A stretch of 64,000 bases of DNA from an uncultured Phocaeicola sp. (lineage in GTDB: Bacteria; Bacteroidota; Bacteroidia; Bacteroidales; Bacteroidaceae): assembly GCA_944320815.1 (NCBI GenBank), contig CALUIZ010000007.1, positions 1-64,000 of the forward strand, read 5' to 3'. Position numbers and translations under genes: made by a program. The notes beneath the pieces were generated by a model that saw only the letters and a program-made list of their open reading frames with translations, was not told where the DNA came from and ran no database searches. This document shows positions 40,679-51,824 of this stretch, piece after piece; within the stretch, counting starts at the first letter, position 1, and each line of letters begins with the position of its first letter.

Positions 40679-43600
40679 TTAGAATTGGAGGCTCAAGCCA
40701 ATCAGGAAGGTTACCGGACGCGGATATACGTTGTTGTCAATACCCGGAGTGTCAAACGCGGTCTGTACTTCCGGATCAAGTCCTTCATAGCCGGTAATGA
40801 CGAACGGGTTCTGTACTGTGGCATACACACGTCCTCCTATTCCTTCATAAGCCGAGGTCTTGAAAAGGTTCTGGAACGAGTATCCCAGCGTGATGTTGTC
40901 ACAACGCAGGAATGAGGCGTTCTGTACGAAGTAGTCAGACATATAGTAGTTCCCTACTCCGGTGAATCCTAGGTCCAGTGCGTTGACCGGACGGTTCGAG
41001 TAGAATCCGGAAGTGGACCATATACCTGTGGCACTTACATTGGCACGGTTGGCCAGCACGTCATTATACACATAGTTTCCGATGCTTGCACGGAGCGCGA
41101 AGCTGAAGTCCCAGTTCTTGTAGGTCATTTTCGAGGTCAGTCCCATCAGTACGTCAGCGCTCGGCTTTTTGTAGATATACCGGTCGCTGTCGTTGATCAT
41201 TCCATCGCCGTTGCGGTCAACGAATGTATTCTCTACCGGCATCCCGTTTTCGTCATACACTTGTTGATAGACGTAGAATGATGAGGCCGCATAACCGACT
41301 TTGTGAGCCTGGATGGTGGAACCGGTACTGGTGGAGATACCTCCGGTAGCTACATAATAATCGCTGTCGTCGCCACCGGTCAGCTTGGTGATCTTGTTGT
41401 TGTTCCATGTCACGTTGAATCCCAGATCCCACAGGAAGTCGTTGGTGACAATCGGTTTGGCATTGATCGAGAATTCTACGCCTTGGTTGCGCAGTGATCC
41501 GATGTTGCTGGTCAGCATGTTGCTGAAGTTTGTTCCGACGGGAATATAGACCGTGTTGATCAGGTCATTGGTCTCACGGTAATAGTAGTCCAGCGTACCG
41601 GTGATGCGTCCGTTCAGGAAACCGAAGTCGATGCCGGCATTCCAAGTGGTTGTCTCTTCCCATTTCAGACTGGGGTTGTAGGCTCCGGGACGTGAAGTGA
41701 TGAGGTATCGGTCGCCCATCGGCACGTATGCGAACTCACGGTTCACGGTGTAGACCGGCAGATAAGGGAAGTCCATCGTGTTGCTCAGATTCTGCTGGCC
41801 GGTAACGCCCCATCCTAGACGGAGTTTCAGGTCGGACAGGAAGTTCACGTCGCGGAGGAAACTTTCTTCCTTCAGTTTCCATCCGAGGGCGAACGACGGG
41901 AAAGTACCCCAGCGTTGGTCGCTGTCGAAACGGGACGTTCCATCCTCACGCAGTGTAACGGTAAGCAGGTAGCGGTTCAGAAGCGTATAGTTGATGCGTC
42001 CGAAGTAAGAGACCAATGTGCTGTGGTAACCGTAAGCGGTGTTGGCTCTTACCTGTTCATCGTGTGCCTCGCCGGACAGCGGATCTGTGCCTTGTCCGAT
42101 CTGGTAGCCGGTGCGGTGGAAATGTTGCTCTTCAGTACCGACCATCACGTCAAGTACGTGGTCTCCGTCGTTGAAATCTTTAATGTATTGCAGGTATGCG
42201 CTTCCTGACAGGTTGTATTTGTATTCATATTGGGTGCCGTTCCATCCGTAGTAGTTGTTTGAATAAGAGTACGGGGAGATGATGGTGGTCTGATGTCCTT
42301 CCGAGTAGTCGGCACCCAGATTGGCGTGGATACGCAGGTCGGGCAGGAAATGGAACTTGTAGTCTACTTCGATGTTGCCGATGAAGCTCTTTGATTTTGC
42401 CTGGTCGTTTTTCAGGTCAAGCAGGGCCACAGGATTCTGCGGTGCCAGTGAGTTCTTGGTCAAAGTCCAGTCGGGATTGCCGAATTCTGCCGGCACGCTC
42501 CATTGGTAGTAGCCGCCGAATACGTTCGTGCTGTTGTCATATACCGGACGGGTCGGGTCCATGGTGATGGCAGATCCCACTACAGCACCGTCGGCATACT
42601 GGTTCCATGCCACCATGCTTTTGGCGTTGATGTTGAACTTCAGATAGTTGTCGAAGAAGGCGGGAGCCAGATTGACGGAGGCGGTGAAACGCTCGAAGTT
42701 GGAAGTCTTGACAATACCGTTCTGGTTGGTATAGCTCAGTGACACACGGTAAGGCATGTGTTTCAACCCTCCGGAGATGGTCACATTATGGTCGTGGCTT
42801 ACGGCAGTACGATAGATTTCATCCTGCCAGTCGGTATTCGCGGTTCCCAGCGCATAAGGAAGATTGGCTTCTCCTCCATAAAGGTCGGTCACGTAGTCGC
42901 GGTATTCATCGCCGGTCATCACGTCCAGTTTCTTGCGGAGCTTGCCGAACGACACATTTCCGTCGTAGCTTACTTTGGGGGCGGATCCGGCACTGCCTTT
43001 CTTGGTGGTGATGATGATGACACCGTTTGACGCACGTGATCCGTAGATGGCCGTAGCCGAAGCATCCTTCAATACGGTGAAGGTCTCGATATCGTTCGGG
43101 TTGACCAGTGAAAGAGGGTTCGACATACCTTTGATGCCGTCGTTGTCCATAGCCAGTCCGTCAATCACGATCAACGGGTCGTTGCTGGCGTTCAGCGAGG
43201 AACCTCCACGGATACGTACCGTTGCGCCCGCGCCCGGGGCACCGCCGGTAGACACCACATTCACGCCGGCAATCTTGCCGGTAATCATGTCTTGGGGAGA
43301 GGTGGTGATACCTTTGCTGATCTTGTCCGGCTTCATGGCGGTGACAGAACCGGTGGCATCTTCCTTTTTCACCTGTCCGTATCCGATTACCACTACGTCG
43401 TCCAGCAGCTGGCTGTCGTCCTGCAGTACTACGTTCATATTGGTTGCGGCGGGAAGTTCCTGGGTCTTGTATCCGATGAATGAGATGACGATGATGTCTC
43501 CCTGATTGGCTTTCAGAATGAAGTTTCCGTCAAAGTCTGTGATGGTTCCGTTGGTGGTGCCTTTGATCAGCACACTGGCTCCGATGACCGGTTCGCCGAG

Positions 43601-43720
43601 ATTGTCTTTCACGATACCGTTCACGGTAATCTCTTGCGCGAAAGCTTGTACCGTAAGCAGCATTCCCACCAGCCATAGCAGGAAAAATCTGCACGAATGT
43701 TTGATTGTCTTTGTTTTCAT
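40679..43720 (-). CDS. susC: SusC/RagA-family TonB-dependent outer-membrane transporter
   Basis: Outer-membrane importer for glycan oligomers, 1013 aa from ATG 43720. A signal peptide (about 1-29) is followed by a carboxypeptidase-D regulatory-like domain (ITVNGIVKDNLGEPVIGASV), a TonB box-like region (DDVVVIGYGQVKKEDATGSV), the plug (VRIRGGSSLNASNDPLIVIDG) and a 22-strand barrel ending in Phe (FLIGLSLQF). The longer open frame to 43867 was rejected: it has no signal peptide. It pairs with susD, 31 bases downstream, and follows susB after 183 bases that contain a hairpin. Confidence 0.93.
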   Translation of the reverse strand: MKTKTIKHSCRFFLLWLVGMLLTVQAFAQEITVNGIVKDNLGEPVIGASVLIKGTTNGTITDFDGNFILKANQGDIIVISFIGYKTQELPAATNMNVVLQDDSQLLDDVVVIGYGQVKKEDATGSVTAMKPDKISKGITTSPQDMITGKIAGVNVVSTGGAPGAGATVRIRGGSSLNASNDPLIVIDGLAMDNDGIKGMSNPLSLVNPNDIETFTVLKDASATAIYGSRASNGVIIITTKKGSAGSAPKVSYDGNVSFGKLRKKLDVMTGDEYRDYVTDLYGGEANLPYALGTANTDWQDEIYRTAVSHDHNVTISGGLKHMPYRVSLSYTNQNGIVKTSNFERFTASVNLAPAFFDNYLKFNINAKSMVAWNQYADGAVVGSAITMDPTRPVYDNSTNVFGGYYQWSVPAEFGNPDWTLTKNSLAPQNPVALLDLKNDQAKSKSFIGNIEVDYKFHFLPDLRIHANLGADYSEGHQTTIISPYSYSNNYYGWNGTQYEYKYNLSGSAYLQYIKDFNDGDHVLDVMVGTEEQHFHRTGYQIGQGTDPLSGEAHDEQVRANTAYGYHSTLVSYFGRINYTLLNRYLLTVTLREDGTSRFDSDQRWGTFPSFALGWKLKEESFLRDVNFLSDLKLRLGWGVTGQQNLSNTMDFPYLPVYTVNREFAYVPMGDRYLITSRPGAYNPSLKWEETTTWNAGIDFGFLNGRITGTLDYYYRETNDLINTVYIPVGTNFSNMLTSNIGSLRNQGVEFSINAKPIVTNDFLWDLGFNVTWNNNKITKLTGGDDSDYYVATGGISTSTGSTIQAHKVGYAASSFYVYQQVYDENGMPVENTFVDRNGDGMINDSDRYIYKKPSADVLMGLTSKMTYKNWDFSFALRASIGNYVYNDVLANRANVSATGIWSTSGFYSNRPVNALDLGFTGVGNYYMSDYFVQNASFLRCDNITLGYSFQNLFKTSAYEGIGGRVYATVQNPFVITGYEGLDPEVQTAFDTPGIDNNVYPRPVTFLIGLSLQF

Positions 43721-43809
43721 GTTATTAAAGTTTAAGTTCTTGCTTTCATGAATGGTGTATGGATGTCCTATTGAGAAACTTCTGTGCGTCAGGGGGGAAA
43801 AGCCTCCGG

Positions 43810-43843
43810 CTTCCGGTTGAAGGCTGCCGCTTCCAACCGGAAG
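43810..43843 (-). promoter_or_regulatory. Hairpin in susB-susC intergenic region
   Basis: CTTCCGGTTG (43810-43819) and CAACCGGAAG (43834-43843) form a perfect 10-bp stem that can be extended inward (AAG with CTT, one bulged base) to a 7-base loop. It lies within the 183-base gap between susB and susC, which are transcribed leftward. It could be an mRNA processing/stability site or an attenuator that sets different susB and susC levels; no T-run follows. Confidence 0.55.
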
Positions 43844-43903
43844 TGAAGAGCTGTTCCCTGAGCACAATCTTTAACCTTAAAAACCAGTCTTGTTATATGT
43901 ATG

Positions 43904-46087
<2,184 letters not shown>

Positions 46088-46122
46088 TTAATGGTATTAG
46101 TTTGTTAATGTTTTTCTGCAGG

Positions 46123-46130
46123 CAAAATTA
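46123..46130 (-). promoter_or_regulatory. -7 box of susB
   Basis: On the minus strand TAATTTTG fits TAnnTTTG, 38 bases before the susB ATG. No -33 TTTG is seen at the usual distance, consistent with a promoter needing an activator such as SusR. Confidence 0.5.
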
Positions 46131-46290
46131 TGGCTTTGTGGGGACGGGTAATCGGATAATAATGAAAATATAAGTGCTGTTTTGTGGTAATTACTTGTAA
46201 AATAATGTTTTAAGTAGTGTGGGGGTACTGATAATTATAAGCGTTTTAGAAGAAAAATACACCTTTCGCTTACTTCTTTCTGCCATATCT

Positions 46291-46320
46291 TTTGGGTTTC
46301 TGAAAAGTTTCGTATCTTTG
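46291..46320 (+). promoter_or_regulatory. Promoter of susR
   Basis: TTTG at 46291-46294, an 18-base spacer and TATCTTTG at 46313-46320 form a near-consensus promoter. The 5' leader to the susR ATG would be about 100 bases. Confidence 0.6.
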
Positions 46321-46428
46321 GAATATTATAAAAGATGCTGGCGGAAATGCTTTGTGGAAAAACACCTTGATATTTTTCAGAAGTATTGGCCGTAACTGAA
46401 AGACATACCTTAAAATCTTGACAGTGGG

Positions 46429-48039
46429 ATGAAGACAATATATTGTATTATCGTATTATTATTGGTGCTGGGCGGAACGGTCGTGAATGCTCGGGCAGAA
46501 TCAGACGGAAAGGCGGTCCAGAGTCTGTTTGAAACATTAGATAATCTGATAGCCGACAAATCCCTGTTCCATGAGCGAAAAGAGGATACGCTCCGTGCGT
46601 TGAAGTTTCAGTTGTTGCATGCATCGGATGTACGGGAAAAATATGCGTTGAGCAATCAGCTGTTTAATCTTTATCTTCATTATCAGGCCGACTCTGCAGT
46701 TTACTATATCCATAAAAAATCGGAATGTTTGCAATCTTTGAATGACGCTTCATTGGAGAATGAGGTGCTGGTGAACCGTGCGGAGGTGATGGGAGTGATG
46801 GGTATGTACAATGAGGCGCTGGAAATTCTGCAGCGGGTGAATCCGCAAGAGATGAATATGGAGCAGTGCGCTTACTATTATCGTACTTACCGTGCCTGTT
46901 ACGGCTGGGTGGCGGATTATACGGTCAACGAAAGGGAGAAACAGAAGTATTTCCGGCAAGCTGACGTGTTCCGTGATTCGGCCATTGCCGTCATGCCCGA
47001 AGGTCCGGAACGGCATCTGTTGAGAGTGGAGGTGATGTTACGTAAAAATCAGCTGGAAGCCGCACTCCGTGCGCTCGACAGTTTGCAGTATGAGAATCCG
47101 AATGACAAATTCCGGGCTTATGTGAATTTTACGCAGTCGTTGGCTTGGGAACAGGCCGGCAATCATAGGGAAGAGGAAATCCGTTGTCTGGCACAGGCGG
47201 CCATTGTCGATCTTTCGATGTCAGTGCGGGAGTATGCCGCATTGCCCAAATTGGCGCGGCTTGTTTATGAGACCGGTGACTTGGAGCGTGCTTACCGTTA
47301 TCTGAGGTGCTCCATGGAGGATGCGGTGGACTGCAATGCCCGTCTGCGTTTCATGGAGGTGACTGAAGTGTATCCCATTATCGACAAGGCATACAGGGAA
47401 AAAGAGGCTCAGGAACGGAGGGTGAGCAAAATTCTGTTCTGGAGTATCTGTGTCCTGGCATTGTTGCTGGTGGCATTTGCATTGTATCTGTATTATGGCA
47501 TGAAGAAGCTCTCCCTCATGCGCCGACATTTGTTTGCAGCCAACCGCGAGTTGCGTGAAATGAACGTGCAACTGGTGCAGACAGGAAAAATCAAGGAGGT
47601 GTATATCGCACGTTATCTGGACCGTTGTGTGGGGTATCTTGAGAAGCTGGAACAGTATCGCCGTTCGTTGGAGAAACTGGCGATGGCATCGAAGCTGGAG
47701 GAACTGTTCAAGGCCATCCGCTCCGAACAGTTCCTGAAGGATGAACGTAAAAGCTTCTATAATGAGTTTGACCGTTCGTTTCTGGATTTGTTCCCGAACT
47801 TTGTGGATGACTTTAATGATTTGTTGGTGGAGGATGGAAAAATTTTTCCTAAATCGGGTGAGATTTTAAACACAGAACTTCGTATTTTTGCGCTGATTCG
47901 TTTGGGGGTAACCGATTCGGCTCGAATCGCACATTTTCTGGGTTACTCGTTGGCCACCGTGTATAACTATCGCAGCAAGATCCGCAACCGAGCGAAGAGT
48001 GATAAGGAAAATTTCGAGCAGGTGGTAATGAATCTGTAG
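46429..48039 (+). CDS. susR: SusR-like membrane-spanning transcriptional regulator (DUF6377)
   Basis: 536 aa with an N-terminal signal or anchor (about 1-22), a TPR-like helical sensor region (about 25-330) that should face the periplasm, a transmembrane helix (about 337-358, ILFWSICVLALLLVAFALYL), a cytoplasmic coiled region, and a C-terminal helix-turn-helix (RLGVTDSARIAHFLGYSLA, about 493-511, followed by a YNYRSKIRNRAK segment). SusR of Bacteroides has this layout and activates sus genes in response to maltose or larger maltooligosaccharides. The gene is divergent from susB, as expected for its regulator. Confidence 0.85.
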   Translation: MKTIYCIIVLLLVLGGTVVNARAESDGKAVQSLFETLDNLIADKSLFHERKEDTLRALKFQLLHASDVREKYALSNQLFNLYLHYQADSAVYYIHKKSECLQSLNDASLENEVLVNRAEVMGVMGMYNEALEILQRVNPQEMNMEQCAYYYRTYRACYGWVADYTVNEREKQKYFRQADVFRDSAIAVMPEGPERHLLRVEVMLRKNQLEAALRALDSLQYENPNDKFRAYVNFTQSLAWEQAGNHREEEIRCLAQAAIVDLSMSVREYAALPKLARLVYETGDLERAYRYLRCSMEDAVDCNARLRFMEVTEVYPIIDKAYREKEAQERRVSKILFWSICVLALLLVAFALYLYYGMKKLSLMRRHLFAANRELREMNVQLVQTGKIKEVYIARYLDRCVGYLEKLEQYRRSLEKLAMASKLEELFKAIRSEQFLKDERKSFYNEFDRSFLDLFPNFVDDFNDLLVEDGKIFPKSGEILNTELRIFALIRLGVTDSARIAHFLGYSLATVYNYRSKIRNRAKSDKENFEQVVMNL

Positions 48040-48134
48040 GCGTAGGCAAACATGCGATTCAATGCCCCATAATTAGAGATTCTTGCATGCAAAGCGTAAA
48101 CCAATAAAACTAAACAGGGTTAAAAACGGAACTT

Positions 48135-49244
48135 TTATTCAGAACATCCTTCCTTGAAGTCAAATTCCAGTTGTATCCATTGGGGAACGTTCTCCGGAGG
48201 CCAGTCGTGTTCTTCTTTCGGGTTGGAGACAGAAAGCCCCAGCAGCCGGATGGGATGCTGTGTATAGTCCACTTCTTTCAGCAAGCATTTTGCCAGAGGC
48301 AGAATGTCTTTCAGTTCGTACAGCGGAGCGTTGGTGCTTTGGCTGCGCGTGATTTGAGTGAAGTCGTTGAACTTAACTTTGAGAGTGAGCGTATATCCCT
48401 TGAAATTTTTCGCTTTCAGACGTCCTTCCAGTTCGTGGGCCACGTGGTACAGCTCAATGATGGCTGATGATGTCACTGAAATGTCTTTTTCAAGCGTGTG
48501 CTCGCATCCTATGGACTTCCGGATGCGGACAGGCTCCACCGGACGGTCGTCTATGCCCCGTGCAAAATTGTAGTAGATGATTCCTGCCTTGCCGAACTGC
48601 CGCTGCAGCATGTCGAGCGGGCATTCCCGCAGTGTCTTTCCGTTGAATATGCCCAGCTTGTGCATCCTTTTGGCCGTGACGGGCCCCACTCCCCAGAACG
48701 CTTCGATAGGCAGTCTGTCGATGAAGTCTTTCGCCTGGTCGGGATGAATCGTACAGAGTCCGTCCGGCTTGCGGTAGTCGGAAGCCACCTTTGCCAGAAA
48801 TTTGTTGTATGACACGCCTGCGGAGGCAACCAGATGAAGCTCTTCACGGATGCGGCGTTTGATTTCCTTGGCGATGTCGACCGCCAGTTCGATGTGTTTC
48901 TTGTTGTCTGTCACGTCCAGAAACGCTTCGTCCAGAGAAAGCGGCTCTATCAGGTCTGTGTATTCATGGAATATTTCATGGATTTGCGACGACACCTTTT
49001 TATATACGTCCATTCTGCCGGCGACGAAGATAAGTTGCGGACAGAGTTTCCGGGCTTTCAGAGACGGCATGGCCGAACGTACTCCGAATTTTCTCGCCTC
49101 ATAGCTGGCGGCGGCCACCACTCCTCTCTGTTCGGCATGCCCCACGGCGACGGGCTTGCCCCTTAGGTCAGGGTTGTCGCGCTGTTCTACCGACGCATAG
49201 AATGCGTCCATGTCGATGTGGATGATTTTTCTGAATGTGTCCAT
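48135..49244 (-). CDS. dinB: DNA polymerase IV (Y family)
   Basis: Translesion DNA polymerase, 369 aa from ATG 49244. Palm motifs are intact: HIDMDAFYASVEQ near residue 8, SLDEAFLDVTDN near 102, and a helix-hairpin-helix region GVGPVTAKRMHKLGI near 180. The little-finger domain occupies the last 120 residues, and the C-terminus lacks an obvious beta-clamp motif beyond QLEFDF, which is similar to clamp-binding peptides. The frame is open to 49307, but the family starts at MDTFRKIIHIDMD. Divergent from tsaC with overlapping promoter region. Confidence 0.93.
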   Translation of the reverse strand: MDTFRKIIHIDMDAFYASVEQRDNPDLRGKPVAVGHAEQRGVVAAASYEARKFGVRSAMPSLKARKLCPQLIFVAGRMDVYKKVSSQIHEIFHEYTDLIEPLSLDEAFLDVTDNKKHIELAVDIAKEIKRRIREELHLVASAGVSYNKFLAKVASDYRKPDGLCTIHPDQAKDFIDRLPIEAFWGVGPVTAKRMHKLGIFNGKTLRECPLDMLQRQFGKAGIIYYNFARGIDDRPVEPVRIRKSIGCEHTLEKDISVTSSAIIELYHVAHELEGRLKAKNFKGYTLTLKVKFNDFTQITRSQSTNAPLYELKDILPLAKCLLKEVDYTQHPIRLLGLSVSNPKEEHDWPPENVPQWIQLEFDFKEGCSE

Positions 49245-49267
49245 AAGCCGTCCCGGAAGCTTTTCGG

Positions 49268-49275
49268 CAAAATTA
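49268..49275 (-). promoter_or_regulatory. -7 box of dinB
   Basis: On the minus strand TAATTTTG fits TAnnTTTG, 24 bases before the DinB ATG; this also supports the shorter start. Confidence 0.5.
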
Positions 49276-49286
49276 ATCAAACTTTC

Positions 49287-49318
49287 TTGGGTTATCCTGA
49301 AAATCATTTGTAATTTTG
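49287..49318 (+). promoter_or_regulatory. Promoter of tsaC-clc
   Basis: TAATTTTG at 49311-49318 is a good -7 box; TTGG at 49287-49290 is a partial -33 element about 20 bases upstream. The ATG is 58 bases downstream. Confidence 0.5.
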
Positions 49319-49375
49319 CTCGCTGTAAACAGAAAGTCTGTTTGCGGACTTGGCTATACTTAATGATAAAGAGCT

Positions 49376-49942
49376 ATGATGAAAGATGAAATCAAGAAAG
49401 CGTGCGAAGTCATGCGTGGGGGCGGGGTAATCCTGTACCCGACGGATACTGTGTGGGGGATAGGATGTGATGCGACGAACGAGGAAGCCGTGAAACGGGT
49501 CTTTGAAATAAAGCGGCGGGCCGACAGCAAGGCGATGCTTGTGTTGGTAGACAGTCCGGTCAAGGTGGAATATTATGTGGAAGAGGTGCCGCAGGTGGCA
49601 TGGGATTTGATTGAGATGGCCGTCAGGCCGCTGACAATCATATATGACGGGGCGAGAAATCTGGCTCCCAATCTGATAGCCTCCGATGGCACGGTGGGCA
49701 TCCGCGTGACCGGCGAGGAGTTCTCAAAGCAGCTGTGCTTTCAGTTCCGTAAAGCCATTGTGTCCACTTCCGCCAATGTCAGCGGAGAACCGGCTCCGGC
49801 TGTGTTCAGTGAAATCAGCGATGAAATAAAGGATGCGGTGGACTATGTGGTGGATTTCCGTCGTGAAGAGACGGGGCATTCCAAGCCTTCAAGCATCATC
49901 AAGCTCGGCAGAGGCGGAGAAGTGAAAATCATCAGAGAATAG
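49376..49942 (+). CDS. tsaC: L-threonylcarbamoyladenylate synthase (TsaC/YrdC)
   Basis: Makes threonylcarbamoyl-AMP for t6A modification of tRNA position 37, 188 aa. YrdC features: the nucleotide site RGGGVILYPTDTVWGIGCDA near residue 14, KRRADSKAMLVLV near 44, and the SANVSGEPAP segment near 130. The single-domain length matches TsaC/YrdC rather than Sua5. Two adjacent ATGs exist (49376 and 49379). The CLC gene follows after 11 bases and is probably co-transcribed. Confidence 0.93.
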   Translation: MMKDEIKKACEVMRGGGVILYPTDTVWGIGCDATNEEAVKRVFEIKRRADSKAMLVLVDSPVKVEYYVEEVPQVAWDLIEMAVRPLTIIYDGARNLAPNLIASDGTVGIRVTGEEFSKQLCFQFRKAIVSTSANVSGEPAPAVFSEISDEIKDAVDYVVDFRREETGHSKPSSIIKLGRGGEVKIIRE

Positions 49943-49953
49943 GTGCGTGGAAC

Positions 49954-51753
49954 ATGAAGATAACGGATGAGAAAAACAATATTCTCCAGGGTCTTCTCCT
50001 TTGGAGAGAAAAACATATAAAAGACAAGCAGTTTGTCCTGATTCTGAGCTTGCTTGTGGGTGTCTTTACTGCTCTGGCCGCATATGTGCTGAAGTTTCTG
50101 GTAGAATACATCAAGGAATTCCTTACTGAAAATTTTGATACGACAGGTGCCAACTGGCTGTATCTTGTTTATCCGGTGGTGGGCATTTTCGTGACCGGGT
50201 TGTTTATCCGGAAAATTGTGCGCGATGACATCAGTCATGGAGTGACCAAGATATTGTATGCCATTTCCCGCAAGCAGAGCCGTATCAAGCGTCACAACGT
50301 ATGGTCGTCGGTCTGTGCTTCCGCCATTACTATCGGATTCGGTGGTTCGGTGGGAGCGGAGGCTCCGATTGTGCTTACGGGTTCAGCCATCGGTTCAAAT
50401 CTTGGAAGTCTGTTCCGTATGGACCACAAGACGTTGATGCTGCTGGTGGGATGCGGTGCCGCCGGTGCCGTGTCGGGCATTTTCAAGGCGCCCATTGCGG
50501 GGGTCGTGTTTACGCTGGAGGTGCTGATGATGGACCTGACGATGGCTTTTCTTCTTCCGTTGCTGATAACCAGCGTGACGGCCGCTTCGGTCTCTTATCT
50601 GCTTACGGGCACGGAAGCGATGTTCCAGTTTCATCTCGACTATCCGTTTTCGCTGGAGCGCATTCCTTATGCCATTGCCCTGGGGATATTCTGCGGCCTT
50701 GTGGCATGGTATTTTACCCGTTCGATGAACTGGATAGAGAGTATCTTCCGCCGTTATAAGAGTCCGTATGTGAAGTTCGTTATCGGAAGTGCGATGTTGA
50801 GTGTGCTGATATTTCTCTTTCCGCCGCTGTACGGCGAAGGTTACGATACCATTTCATTGTTGCTCAACGGAACTTCTAATGCCGACTGGGAGACGGTGAT
50901 GAACAACTCTCTGTTTTATGGGAACACCCATCTGCTTGTGCTGTATCTGGTGCTGATTATTCTGTTCAAGGTGTTCGCTTCGAGTGCCACGAACGGTGGA
51001 GGAGGGTGCGGTGGTATATTCGCTCCGAGTCTGTTCCTTGGCTGCATCGCCGGTTTTGTGTTTTCGTATGTCTGCAACCGGTTCAATATCGGCGACACCT
51101 ATATTCCGGAAAAGAATTTTGCGCTGATGGGTATGGCCGGGCTGATGTCGGGGGTGATGCATGCCCCGCTGACGGGAGTGTTCCTTATTGCGGAGCTTAC
51201 GGGCGGGTATGGACTTTTTCTTCCGCTGATGATAGTGTCGGTATGTGCATACCTGACCATTATCGTGTTTGAACCGCACAGCATCTATTCCATGCGTTTG
51301 GCACAGAGCGGGGAACTTATCACACATCATAAGGACAAGGCTGTGCTGACTTTGATGAACATGGACAGTGTCATTGAAACGGACTTTCTGACGGTGCGTC
51401 CCGACATGGATCTGGCGCAGATGGTAAAGACCATATCGCAGTCGGGCCGCAATCTCTTCCCCGTGGTTGATGCCAGAAAAGAACTGATAGGAGTGGTTGT
51501 GCTGGATGATATCCGGAACATTATTTTCCGGCAGGAATTATACCATCGTTATCATGTGGCGGACTTTATGGTGGAACCTCGTGCCAAAATCATAACGACC
51601 GATTCGATGGAGGTGGTGATGGAAAAGTTTGACTCGACCCGGTCGTGGAATCTCCCGGTGGTGGACGAAGACAACAGATATATAGGGTGCGTGTCGAAGT
51701 CGAAAGTGCTGAACACTTACCGTCAGATGATGGTTGATTTGTCAGCCGAATGA
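49954..51753 (+). CDS. CLC-family chloride channel/transporter with CBS domains
   Basis: Integral membrane CLC protein, 599 aa. The pore motifs are GGSVGAEAPIV (gating Glu about 135, in a GAEAP variant of G-R/K-E-G-P), GIFKAPIAGVVFTLEV (about 175-190) and GGGCGGIFAPSLFLG (about 350). Two CBS domains follow (about 465-590). By alignment to E. coli ClcA, the internal proton-pathway Glu (residue 203 there) appears to be Val here, while the preceding Glu is kept; this may uncouple proton transport and favour channel behaviour. It follows tsaC by 11 bases. Confidence 0.88.
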   Translation: MKITDEKNNILQGLLLWREKHIKDKQFVLILSLLVGVFTALAAYVLKFLVEYIKEFLTENFDTTGANWLYLVYPVVGIFVTGLFIRKIVRDDISHGVTKILYAISRKQSRIKRHNVWSSVCASAITIGFGGSVGAEAPIVLTGSAIGSNLGSLFRMDHKTLMLLVGCGAAGAVSGIFKAPIAGVVFTLEVLMMDLTMAFLLPLLITSVTAASVSYLLTGTEAMFQFHLDYPFSLERIPYAIALGIFCGLVAWYFTRSMNWIESIFRRYKSPYVKFVIGSAMLSVLIFLFPPLYGEGYDTISLLLNGTSNADWETVMNNSLFYGNTHLLVLYLVLIILFKVFASSATNGGGGCGGIFAPSLFLGCIAGFVFSYVCNRFNIGDTYIPEKNFALMGMAGLMSGVMHAPLTGVFLIAELTGGYGLFLPLMIVSVCAYLTIIVFEPHSIYSMRLAQSGELITHHKDKAVLTLMNMDSVIETDFLTVRPDMDLAQMVKTISQSGRNLFPVVDARKELIGVVVLDDIRNIIFRQELYHRYHVADFMVEPRAKIITTDSMEVVMEKFDSTRSWNLPVVDEDNRYIGCVSKSKVLNTYRQMMVDLSAE

Positions 51754-51824
51754 CGGGCCTGATTTGAAATACTGAACGATGAAGGGCAACGGGCGGCCTG
51801 GCCCGTAATAATCATGATATTGTT

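Noticed and set aside
43721..43867. Extended N-terminus of SusC
   Set aside because: It lacks a signal peptide and covers the hairpin between susB and susC; the signal peptide starts at 43720.
49245..49307. Extended N-terminus of DinB
   Set aside because: The conserved start is MDTFRKIIHIDMDAF, and a promoter box lies within the extension.
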